Assembly (NCBI GenBank): GCA_023424095.1
Contig: JAFAEG010000019.1
Span: 1-37,059 of the forward strand
Direction of reading: 5' to 3'
DNA from: Pseudomonadota bacterium
GTDB lineage: Bacteria > Pseudomonadota > Alphaproteobacteria > Sphingomonadales > Sphingomonadaceae
Length of the DNA: 37,059 bases
Part shown: in pieces, positions 8,850 through 15,994 of the stretch
Position numbering within the stretch: position 1 is the stretch's first letter
Layout: each line of letters starts with the position of its first letter
The notes under the pieces: model-generated
What the model saw: the letters and a program-made list of their open reading frames with translations, nothing else
Told to the model about the DNA's origin: nothing
Database searches by the model: none
Made by a program: the position numbers and the translations under genes

Positions 8850-9752
8850 GTGAGCAATCTGGCACCAGCCTGGAGCGGGGTCTATCCCGCCGCCACCACG
8901 CAAATCGCCGCCGACGGATCGGTCGACATCGATGGCACCCAGCGCGTCCTGACCGCGCTCGCCGATGATGGCGTCCACGGCCTGATCCTGCTCGGCACCT
9001 GCGGCGAGAATAATTCGCTGACGGCCGACGAGAAGAGCGCGGTGCTGCGGGCGGGGGTCGAAGCCGTCGGTGGCCGCATCCCCCTGATCACCGGCATTTC
9101 GGCGCTGAACACCGATCAGGCGATCGGCTATGCCCGCGAGGCCGAGGCGATCGGCCTGGATGGGCTGATGGTGCTGCCGGCGATGGTCTACGTGCCGACC
9201 CTGCTGGAGCTGGAGACCCATTTGCGCATGGTCGCCGGCGCAACCGGTCTGCCGGTCATGCTCTACAACAATCCGCTCGCTTACCGGGTCTCGATCGATT
9301 TCGACACGCTCGAGCGGCTCAGCGACTGCGCCAACATCGTCGCCCTGAAGGAAAGCGCGCCGGATCCGCGCCGCTTCACCGATCTCTTCAACCGCTTCGG
9401 CGACCGCTATGTGACCATGGCCGGCCTCGACGATGTCGCGCTGGAAGGCTTGCTGCTCGGCGCGAAGGGCTGGGTCTCGGGCCTGACCAGCGCCTTCCCG
9501 CAGGAATCGGTCGCCTTGATCGCGGCAGTGGATCGCGGTGACTGGATGGAGGCGCGGCGCATCTATCGCTGGTTCATGCCCTTGCTCCACCTCGACGCCG
9601 AGCATGACCTGGTCCAGTCGATCAAGCTGGCGGAGCAGATCATGGGCCGCGGCTCCGAGCGGGTCCGCATGCCGCGCATGCCCTTGACCGGCGCGCGGCG
9701 GGCCGAAGTGATCGCGATGGTCGAACAGTGCGCGGCGACGCGGCCGATCTGA
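8850..9752 (+). CDS. Dihydrodipicolinate synthase-family lyase, probable pyrroline-4-hydroxy-2-carboxylate deaminase
   Basis: This 300-residue TIM-barrel protein starts at GTG 8850, chosen because GGAGGGG at 8839-8845 is correctly spaced and the DHDPS fold begins at once (WSGVYPAATTQ). The open frame further upstream overlaps the divergent dehydrogenase. The Schiff-base lysine is K167 (IVALKESAPD) and the catalytic tyrosine is Y139 (MLYNNP); GTCGENNSL is the substrate loop. In hydroxyproline catabolism this family deaminates pyrroline-4-hydroxy-2-carboxylate to 2-oxoglutarate semialdehyde plus ammonia. It is the first gene of a tight operon, with the epimerase starting 4 bp downstream. It is unlikely to be dapA, because the substrate loop differs and the neighbours are all hydroxyproline enzymes. 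Confidence 0.88.
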   Translation: MSNLAPAWSGVYPAATTQIAADGSVDIDGTQRVLTALADDGVHGLILLGTCGENNSLTADEKSAVLRAGVEAVGGRIPLITGISALNTDQAIGYAREAEAIGLDGLMVLPAMVYVPTLLELETHLRMVAGATGLPVMLYNNPLAYRVSIDFDTLERLSDCANIVALKESAPDPRRFTDLFNRFGDRYVTMAGLDDVALEGLLLGAKGWVSGLTSAFPQESVALIAAVDRGDWMEARRIYRWFMPLLHLDAEHDLVQSIKLAEQIMGRGSERVRMPRMPLTGARRAEVIAMVEQCAATRPI

Positions 9753-9756
9753 GCGG

Positions 9757-10755
9757 ATGAAGCACATTTTCTTCTGCATCGATGGGCATACGGCGGGCAA
9801 TCCGGTCCGCCTCGTCGCGGGGGGAGCGCCATTGCTGCGCGGCGCCAACATGGCAGAGCGCCGCGCGGACTTCCTTGAGCGGTTCGACTGGATCCGCACC
9901 GGCCTGTGCTTCGAACCGCGCGGGCACGACATGATGTCGGGTGGCTTCCTCTATCCGCCGTCGAGCGCGGAGGCCGATTGCGGCATCCTCTTTATCGAAA
10001 CCAGCGGCTGCCTACCGATGTGCGGCCATGGCACGATCGGCATGATCACCTTCGGGTTGGAGCATGGCCTGATCGTGCCGCGCAGGCCGGGACACCTGAC
10101 CGTCGAGGTGCCCGCCGGGACGATCGAGATCGACTATGAAGCGGACGGCGGGAAGGTCAGCTGGGTCCGCATCCGCAACGTCCCGTCCTACCTCGCCGCG
10201 ACCGGCATCGCGATCGACGTGCCGGACTTCGGGCAGCTCACCGTAGATGTCGCTTATGGCGGCAATTATTACGCCATCGTGGAGCCGCAGGGCGCCTATC
10301 GCGGCCTGGACGACCTCGGCGCGGCGCGCATCGTCGAGCTGAGCCGCACGGTTCGGGCGCTGGTGCGCGAACAATATCAGCCCGTGCATCCGCTGGACCC
10401 CAGTATCAACGGCGTCAGCCATGTGCTCTGGGCCGACGCGCAGAAAGGGGAGGGCGCGGACGGCCGCAACGCCGTCTTCTACGGGGAACGCGCGATCGAC
10501 CGCAGCCCGTGCGGCACCGGCACCTCCGCGCGCATGGCACATTTGGCCGCGACCGGGCGGCTGGCGGTTGGCGACACCTTCGTGCACGAAAGCTATATCG
10601 GCAGCCGCTTCATCGGCCGGGTCGAAGCGGCGGTGACGTTGGCGGGTGAGCCCGCGATCATCCCGTCGATCCAGGGCTCTGCCGTGGCGACGGGTTTCAA
10701 CACAATCTGGATCGATCGCGACGATCCATTCTGGGCCGGCTTTTCGGTCGTCTGA
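9757..10755 (+). CDS. 4-hydroxyproline 2-epimerase (proline racemase family)
   Basis: This 332-residue protein has both catalytic cysteines of the racemase/epimerase type: C89 in MCGHGTIG and C252 in DRSPCGTGTSAR. Two cysteines argue against trans-3-hydroxyproline dehydratase, which carries threonine at the second site. The enzyme interconverts trans-4-hydroxy-L-proline and cis-4-hydroxy-D-proline in the cytoplasm, the first step of the pathway. The gene sits 4 bp after the deaminase and 29 bp before the DUF885 gene, so it is clearly co-transcribed. Proline racemase is the sequence-level alternative, but the neighbouring deaminase and semialdehyde dehydrogenase favour hydroxyproline. Confidence 0.92.
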   Translation: MKHIFFCIDGHTAGNPVRLVAGGAPLLRGANMAERRADFLERFDWIRTGLCFEPRGHDMMSGGFLYPPSSAEADCGILFIETSGCLPMCGHGTIGMITFGLEHGLIVPRRPGHLTVEVPAGTIEIDYEADGGKVSWVRIRNVPSYLAATGIAIDVPDFGQLTVDVAYGGNYYAIVEPQGAYRGLDDLGAARIVELSRTVRALVREQYQPVHPLDPSINGVSHVLWADAQKGEGADGRNAVFYGERAIDRSPCGTGTSARMAHLAATGRLAVGDTFVHESYIGSRFIGRVEAAVTLAGEPAIIPSIQGSAVATGFNTIWIDRDDPFWAGFSVV

Positions 10756-10784
10756 CGCATTCGGCAAGGAGTTTCGAACCCACC

Positions 10785-12581
10785 ATGAGCCCACGTCTCC
10801 GCCTCGCCGCGCTCACCATCCTGGCCGCGTCCGCGCCGGCTACCACCTTTGCCCAGACGCCCACGCAGGCCCCCGCGCAGCCGGCCGCCGCGAGCCCGGC
10901 GCCCTCCGCCGCCGATGTCCGCCTGCGCGCCTTGTACGAGCGCGAATGGGCGTGGCGGCTGAACGAATATGCCCAACGCGAGGTCGATGGCCGAAGCCAG
11001 GCGACCGACCGCCTGCCGCGCGTCGACCCCGCCAGCCAGCGTGCCCGCCTGGCCTATTGGGAAGGCGTGCTGCGCGAGCTGGACGCGATCCCGGTCGCCG
11101 AATTGTCGCAGGCCGAGCGGCTCAATGCCGACGTCTTCCGTGAATCGGTCACGGCGATGGCGAACGAAATTCGCTTCCGGGACTATGAGATCCCGTTCAA
11201 TTCCGATTCCTTCTTCTGGACGATCGGCTCCTGGTCGCGCCTGACGACCGCCGAGGATTATCGGCGCTACATCGCCCGCCTGCGCGATATTCCCCGCTAT
11301 TTCGGCGAACATGTCGCCAATATGCGGGCCGGCCTGGCGCGTGGTTTCTCCCTCCCGCGCGTGTCGATCACCGGCCGCGACGCGACGATCGAGCCTTATC
11401 TGGCCGAGGGCGACGACAACCCGCTTTACAGCCCGTTCAAGGAGATGTCGGCCAGCATCCCCGCCGCCGAGCGGGATGCCCTGCGCGCGGAGGCCAATGC
11501 GGCGATCCGCGCCGCGGCGATCCCCGCCTATCGCGACCTGCTGGCCTTCATCCGCACCGAATATCTGCCGCGCACCCGGACCACGCTCGGCGCGTCGCAA
11601 ATGCCCAATGGCGAGGCTTATTATCGCGCCAAGATCCGCGAATTCCTGACACTCGACATGGCGCCGCAGGAGATTCACGACACCGGCCTGCGCGAAGTCG
11701 CGCGCATCCGGGCGGAGATGGAGGAAACGCGCCAGCGCGCCGGTTTCGAAGGCGATCTGGCTGCCTTCATCCGCTTCCTGCGCACCGATCCGCAATTCTA
11801 CGCGAAGACCCCGGACGAGCTGATGGGGGTCGCCGCTTACGTGGTGCTTCGCGCCCAGGGCCGGCTGGCCGAGACGATCGGCACGCTGCCGCGCTTCCGC
11901 CACGGCGTCGTGCCAGTGCCGGACGAGATCGCGCCGATCTACACGGCCGGGCGCGGCGGCCTGCAGAATTGCATGTTCAACACCTACAATCTGCCCGCCC
12001 GGCCGCTTTATGCGATCCCGGCGCTGGCGCTGCACGAATGCACGCCCGGGCACAGCTTCCAGGCCGCGCTCGCGCTGGAAGGGCCCGATCTGCCGCGCTT
12101 CCGGCAGGAGACCTATTTCTCGGCCTTTGGCGAAGGCTGGGGCCTCTACACCGAATGGCTCGGCAAGGAGATGGGCATCTATCGCACGCCCTATGAGGAT
12201 TTTGGCCGGCTGACCTATGAGATGTGGCGCGCGGCGCGGCTGGTGATCGACACCGGCATCCACGCCTATGGCTGGGACCGCGATCGGGCGCTCGCTTACC
12301 TGCGCGACAATACCGCGCTCAGCGAGCATGAGATCAATACCGAGATCGACCGCTATATCAGCTGGCCCGGGCAGGCGGTGGCCTACAAATTGGGTGAGAT
12401 GCAGATCCGTCGCCACCGCGCCGAAGCCGAGGCCGCGCTCGGTTCGCGCTTCGACCAGCGGCGTTTTCATGACGCGATCCTGGCCCTGGGGTCAGTGCCG
12501 CTGTCGACGCTGGAGGAGCGAATGCGGCGCTTCATCGCTGAGGAGCAGGCGCGGCCCACCCCCGCTTCGGCCAGCCGCTAG
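10785..12581 (+). CDS. Exported DUF885 family protein, probable metallopeptidase
   Basis: This 598-residue protein has a Sec signal peptide (MSPRLRLAALTILAASAPATTFA, likely cleaved before QTP) and a Pro/Ala-rich linker to about residue 43. The rest matches the DUF885 family. It has the conserved H417-E-C-T-P-G-H423 motif and, about 35 residues on, GEGWGLYTEWLGKEMG. Together these resemble the HExxH and downstream glutamate ligands of gluzincin metallopeptidases, with the second histidine displaced (HExxPGH). Function is not established for the family as a whole. It lies inside the hydroxyproline operon, 29 bp after the epimerase and 13 bp before the aldehyde dehydrogenase. A role in releasing hydroxyproline from collagen-type peptides outside the cytoplasm is a reasonable inference, not shown. 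The signal peptide predicts a periplasmic or external location. Confidence 0.85.
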   Translation: MSPRLRLAALTILAASAPATTFAQTPTQAPAQPAAASPAPSAADVRLRALYEREWAWRLNEYAQREVDGRSQATDRLPRVDPASQRARLAYWEGVLRELDAIPVAELSQAERLNADVFRESVTAMANEIRFRDYEIPFNSDSFFWTIGSWSRLTTAEDYRRYIARLRDIPRYFGEHVANMRAGLARGFSLPRVSITGRDATIEPYLAEGDDNPLYSPFKEMSASIPAAERDALRAEANAAIRAAAIPAYRDLLAFIRTEYLPRTRTTLGASQMPNGEAYYRAKIREFLTLDMAPQEIHDTGLREVARIRAEMEETRQRAGFEGDLAAFIRFLRTDPQFYAKTPDELMGVAAYVVLRAQGRLAETIGTLPRFRHGVVPVPDEIAPIYTAGRGGLQNCMFNTYNLPARPLYAIPALALHECTPGHSFQAALALEGPDLPRFRQETYFSAFGEGWGLYTEWLGKEMGIYRTPYEDFGRLTYEMWRAARLVIDTGIHAYGWDRDRALAYLRDNTALSEHEINTEIDRYISWPGQAVAYKLGEMQIRRHRAEAEAALGSRFDQRRFHDAILALGSVPLSTLEERMRRFIAEEQARPTPASASR

Positions 12582-12594
12582 AAAAGGCATTCAG

Positions 12595-14031
12595 ATGACC
12601 ACGCAGCTCACCAACTTCATCGGCGGCCAGCAACCGGCGGGCGACACGCCGAACGCCAGCATCAACCCGTCCAACACCAACGAAATCGTCGCGCATTTCC
12701 CCGCCAGCGGCAAAGCGGACGTCGACCAGGCCGCTTCTGCCGCGCGCGCCGCTTTCTCCGCCTGGGCCGATGCCTCACCTGAGGTCCGCGCCGATCTGCT
12801 CGACAAGGTCGGTTCGACCCTGATGGCGCGGGCCAAGGAACTTGGCGCCTTGCTGTCGCGCGAGGAAGGCAAGACCATCGCCGAAGGCACGGGTGAGGTC
12901 ATGCGCGCTGCCCGCATCTTCCGCTATTTTGGCGGTGAGGCGATCCGCCGCCACGGCCGCACCTTCGAATCCACGCGCCCCGGCATTGATGTGACCACGC
13001 ACCGCGAGGCGATCGGCGTGTTTGGGCTGATCACGCCGTGGAACTTCCCGATCGCGATCCCGGCATGGAAGGCCGCGCCGGCCTTGGCCTTCGGCAACAC
13101 CGTGGTTCTGAAGCCCGCCAGCGCCACGCCCGCCACCGCGCACGCGCTGGCCGCGATCATCCACGAATGCGGCGTGCCGGACGGCGTGTTCAACCTGGTG
13201 ATCGGGGAAGGCGGCGTCGGCGGCGCAATCGTCGATCATCCCGAGATTGACGGCATTTCCTTCACCGGCTCGCAGGGCGTTGGCGCCCGCGTCGCCGAGG
13301 GCGCGATCAAGCGTCAGGCGCGGGTGCAGCTCGAGATGGGCGGCAAGAATCCGCTCGTCGTGCTCGACGATGCCGATCTGGAGCGCGCGGTCGCCTGCGC
13401 CATCGATGGCGCCTTCTTCGGCACCGGCCAGCGTTGCACCGCCTCGTCGCGCGTGGTCGTGACGGAGGGTATTTACGACCGCTTCGTCGCCGCCATGGCC
13501 GAGCGTGCGCAGGGGCTGAAGGTCGGCGATGCGCTCGATCCCGCCAGCCAGATCGGCCCGGTGGTGAGCGAGGATCAGCTCGAGCAGAATATGCGCTACG
13601 TCCGGATCGCCACCGACGAAGGCGGCCGCCTCGTCACCGGTGGCGAATTGCTGAGCCTCACCAATCCCGGCTATTTCATGTCGCCGGCGGTGATCGCGGA
13701 CACCTCGGCGGACATGCGGATCAACCGGGAGGAAGTGTTCGGTCCCCTGGTGAGCATCGTCCGGGTGAAGGATTATGAGGAGGCGCTCGACGTCGCCAAT
13801 CGCGGCGAGTTCGGGCTGTCCGCGGGCATCATCACCAATTCGTTGTCGAAGGCGCGCCATTATCGCCGCCACGTCCGCGCCGGGATGGTGATGATCAACC
13901 TGCCAACCGCTGGCGTCGACTATCACGTCCCGTTCGGCGGCACGCGCAAGTCGAGCTACGGCGCGCGCGAGCAGGGCTTCAGCGCGGTCGAATTCTACAC
14001 CCAGACCAAGACGGTCTACGTCGGCGGCTAG
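12595..14031 (+). CDS. NAD(P)-dependent 2-oxoglutarate semialdehyde (2,5-dioxovalerate) dehydrogenase
   Basis: This 478-residue aldehyde dehydrogenase starts at ATG 12595, 13 bp after the DUF885 stop, with GAAAAGG upstream; the longer open frame overlaps the previous gene and is not used. The catalytic residues are E247 in LEMGGKNP and C281 in GQRCTASSR. The cofactor-binding segments TPWNFP and FTGSQGVG are present. It is the last enzyme of the hydroxyproline pathway and converts 2-oxoglutarate semialdehyde to 2-oxoglutarate, feeding the TCA cycle. The same reaction ends other pentose and sugar-acid routes, so the hydroxyproline role comes from the operon. The gene converges on the methyltransferase gene with three bases between the stops. 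Confidence 0.9.
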   Translation: MTTQLTNFIGGQQPAGDTPNASINPSNTNEIVAHFPASGKADVDQAASAARAAFSAWADASPEVRADLLDKVGSTLMARAKELGALLSREEGKTIAEGTGEVMRAARIFRYFGGEAIRRHGRTFESTRPGIDVTTHREAIGVFGLITPWNFPIAIPAWKAAPALAFGNTVVLKPASATPATAHALAAIIHECGVPDGVFNLVIGEGGVGGAIVDHPEIDGISFTGSQGVGARVAEGAIKRQARVQLEMGGKNPLVVLDDADLERAVACAIDGAFFGTGQRCTASSRVVVTEGIYDRFVAAMAERAQGLKVGDALDPASQIGPVVSEDQLEQNMRYVRIATDEGGRLVTGGELLSLTNPGYFMSPAVIADTSADMRINREEVFGPLVSIVRVKDYEEALDVANRGEFGLSAGIITNSLSKARHYRRHVRAGMVMINLPTAGVDYHVPFGGTRKSSYGAREQGFSAVEFYTQTKTVYVGG

Positions 14032-14034
14032 GGC

Positions 14035-14745
14035 CTATTGGCCGCGCGATTCGGCCAGGTCGCCCGGGCAGACCGGGATCGCGCCCGGCTCCGGCTTCGG
14101 CCCGCTGACCTGGAAGGCCGCGAAGTAATTCTCGCTGTCGCCGAGCCGCTCGAAGCGGGCCAGTTCGAGCCCGAGCGCGTTGAACTCGCAGACCAGCAAG
14201 CGCGGCGGCGTGCCGTGCTGGTAGGTCGGCCGATCGGCATCGACCACGATGATCTGGCCGCCGCGCTTCAGTGAATCGCGCAGGTTCCAGAGAAACTCGG
14301 CGGGCCGCTCGATCTCGTGATACATGTGGACCAGCAGCACCCGGTCGAACGAGGCGTCCGGCGTCTGCGGATCGTTGGGCTGGCCCAGCTTCACCGCGAC
14401 ATTGTCGAGCCGCTCGCGCTGCACGCGCTGGCCGAGCGCCTGCAAGGTCGCCGGCATGATGTCCTGCGCCAGCACGCGCCCGCTCTTCCCGACGATCGGC
14501 GACAGGCGGACGGTATAATAGCCTTCGCCGGCACCGATATCGGCGATCGACATGCCCTGGCCGATCTCGGCGAGCCTGGTCACCGTCTCGAACTCGCCGG
14601 CGCCATCGCGGCTGTCCTCGTCCGAGTAACGCGGCGAGGTGATCGGCGCGACCGGCCGTTGTGGATCGGGAAAGGTCGATTCCCCGGCATCGCCACGGCA
14701 GCCGGCGAGAGTCACGACGAGGAGGAGGGCGGCACGGCGGATCAC
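14035..14745 (-). CDS. Predicted lipoprotein class I SAM-dependent methyltransferase
   Basis: A Rossmann-type methyltransferase with motif I IADIGAGEGYYTVRL, followed by LAQDIMP and RVLLVHMYHEI. A start at GTG 14745 gives 236 residues. It is preferred over the upstream ATG at 14793, which overlaps prfB, because the protein then begins with a clean lipoprotein signal MIRRAALLLVVTLAGC, with lipobox LAGC and acylated Cys16. Arginine at +2 argues for the outer membrane. A methyltransferase outside the cytoplasm is puzzling because SAM is cytoplasmic. COG4798-like predicted methyltransferases with signal peptides do occur in proteobacteria, and their role is unknown. It follows prfB by 28 bp and is probably in the same transcript. 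Substrate unknown. Confidence 0.72.
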   Translation of the reverse strand: MIRRAALLLVVTLAGCRGDAGESTFPDPQRPVAPITSPRYSDEDSRDGAGEFETVTRLAEIGQGMSIADIGAGEGYYTVRLSPIVGKSGRVLAQDIMPATLQALGQRVQRERLDNVAVKLGQPNDPQTPDASFDRVLLVHMYHEIERPAEFLWNLRDSLKRGGQIIVVDADRPTYQHGTPPRLLVCEFNALGLELARFERLGDSENYFAAFQVSGPKPEPGAIPVCPGDLAESRGQ

Positions 14746-14773
14746 TGTTATCGACCTAGCCGCTGACGCCCGC

Positions 14774-15901
14774 TCAATCCACATCCTCGACATGGACCTT
14801 CTCGCCGGTGACGCGCTGCGAGAGTGCGGCCGCCATGAAGCGATCGAGGTCGCCGTCCAGCACGTCGGACGGCGAGGTGGAGGTCACGCCGGTGCGCAGA
14901 TCCTTCACCAGCTGATAGGGCTGCAGCACGTAGGAGCGGATCTGGTGGCCCCAGCCGATGTCGGTCTTGGTCGCGTTGACCGCGCTGGCCTCAGCCTCGC
15001 GCTTCTGCAGCTCATTCTCGTAGAGCCGCGCCTTCAGCATCTTCAGCGCTTCGGCCTTGTTCTTGTGTTGGCTGCGCTGGTTCTGGCAGGCGACGATGAT
15101 GTTGGTGGGGATGTGGGTGATCCGCACCGCACTGTCGGTGGTGTTGACGTGCTGGCCGCCCGCGCCGGAGGCGCGATAGGTGTCGATCTTCAGGTCGGAT
15201 TCCACGATCTCGATGTCGATATCGTCGTCGACCACGGGATAGACCCAGACGCTGGCGAAGCTGGTGTGCCGCCGCGCCGAGCTGTCATAAGGGCTGATCC
15301 GCACCAGCCGGTGCACGCCGCTCTCGGTCTTGGCATAGCCATAGGCATTCTCGCCCTTCAGCAGCAAAGTCGCGGACTTGATCCCCGCTTGCTCGCCGTC
15401 ATGGCTGTCGACCAGCTCGACCTTCATTTTGTGCCGCTCGGCCCAGCGCTGATACATGCGGAAGAGCATGCCGGCCCAATCGTTGGACTCGGTGCCGCCG
15501 GCGCCGGCATTGATTTCGACATAGGTGTCGTTCGCGTCGGCCTCGCCGGCCAGCAAAGCCGTCACCTTGTCGCGCTCGGCCCGCTCGGCGAGGTCGCCCA
15601 GCGCCTTGACCGCCTCGTTGGCGAGGTCGTCGTCGCCTTCGGCTTCGGCCATTTCCATCAGCTCGACCGTGTCGGCCAGCTCCTTCTCGATCGCACGCGT
15701 GGCGCTGATCGCCTCGTCCAACCGGCGGCGTTCGCGCATCACCTCCTGCGCGGCCTTGGGGTTGTCCCACAGGGTCGAATCCTCGACGCGCGCGTTCAGC
15801 TCCTCGAGCCGCTTCAGGGCGCGGTCCCAGTCGATGAAGCGGCGAAGCAATGCGAGCGCGGCCTCGATCTGGTCGGAATGGGCTTGCGCTTCGGCGCGCA
15901 T
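14774..15901 (-). CDS. prfB: Peptide chain release factor 2
   Basis: This 375-residue RF2 terminates translation at UGA and UAA. The GGQ motif is at 248-250 (SGAGGQHVNTTDSAVR). The stop-codon recognition tripeptide is SPY (203-205), where E. coli RF2 has SPF. The N-terminal helices are normal (LRRFIDWDRALKRLEELNARVED). The in-frame UGA and slippery CUU of the autoregulated E. coli gene are absent: the equivalent place reads R-R-F-I-D-W in one frame, so there is no programmed frameshift. The start ATG has AAGGA upstream. The gene lies 93 bp after mrcA on the same strand, with a perfect GGCCGC-GAT-GCGGCC hairpin in the gap (15950-15964), and 28 bp before the methyltransferase gene. Confidence 0.95.
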   Translation of the reverse strand: MRAEAQAHSDQIEAALALLRRFIDWDRALKRLEELNARVEDSTLWDNPKAAQEVMRERRRLDEAISATRAIEKELADTVELMEMAEAEGDDDLANEAVKALGDLAERAERDKVTALLAGEADANDTYVEINAGAGGTESNDWAGMLFRMYQRWAERHKMKVELVDSHDGEQAGIKSATLLLKGENAYGYAKTESGVHRLVRISPYDSSARRHTSFASVWVYPVVDDDIDIEIVESDLKIDTYRASGAGGQHVNTTDSAVRITHIPTNIIVACQNQRSQHKNKAEALKMLKARLYENELQKREAEASAVNATKTDIGWGHQIRSYVLQPYQLVKDLRTGVTSTSPSDVLDGDLDRFMAAALSQRVTGEKVHVEDVD

Positions 15902-15994
15902 AAGAATGTTCCTTCAAGCCGCTCGTGGTGAGCGAAAGTCGATGTGGCTGGCCGCGATGCGGCCGAAGCGGATGTGGCCTGCGGAGCTAGTTTG

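Noticed and set aside
8850..9752. Annotation as dapA (dihydrodipicolinate synthase for lysine).
   Set aside because: The gene sits in a hydroxyproline operon and its substrate loop (GTCGENNSL) differs from DapA, so the deaminase role is better supported.
9757..10755. Annotation as trans-3-hydroxy-L-proline dehydratase.
   Set aside because: That enzyme lacks the second catalytic cysteine. Both C89 and C252 are present here.
10593..12470. A 625-codon open frame antisense to the DUF885 gene.
   Set aside because: It overlaps a gene with a signal peptide and conserved motifs within a tight operon. Its composition is low-complexity and it has no supporting ribosome-binding site.
14746..14793. Start of the methyltransferase at ATG 14793.
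   Set aside because: It overlaps the end of prfB and places 16 charged residues before an otherwise clean lipoprotein signal; GTG 14745 fits better.
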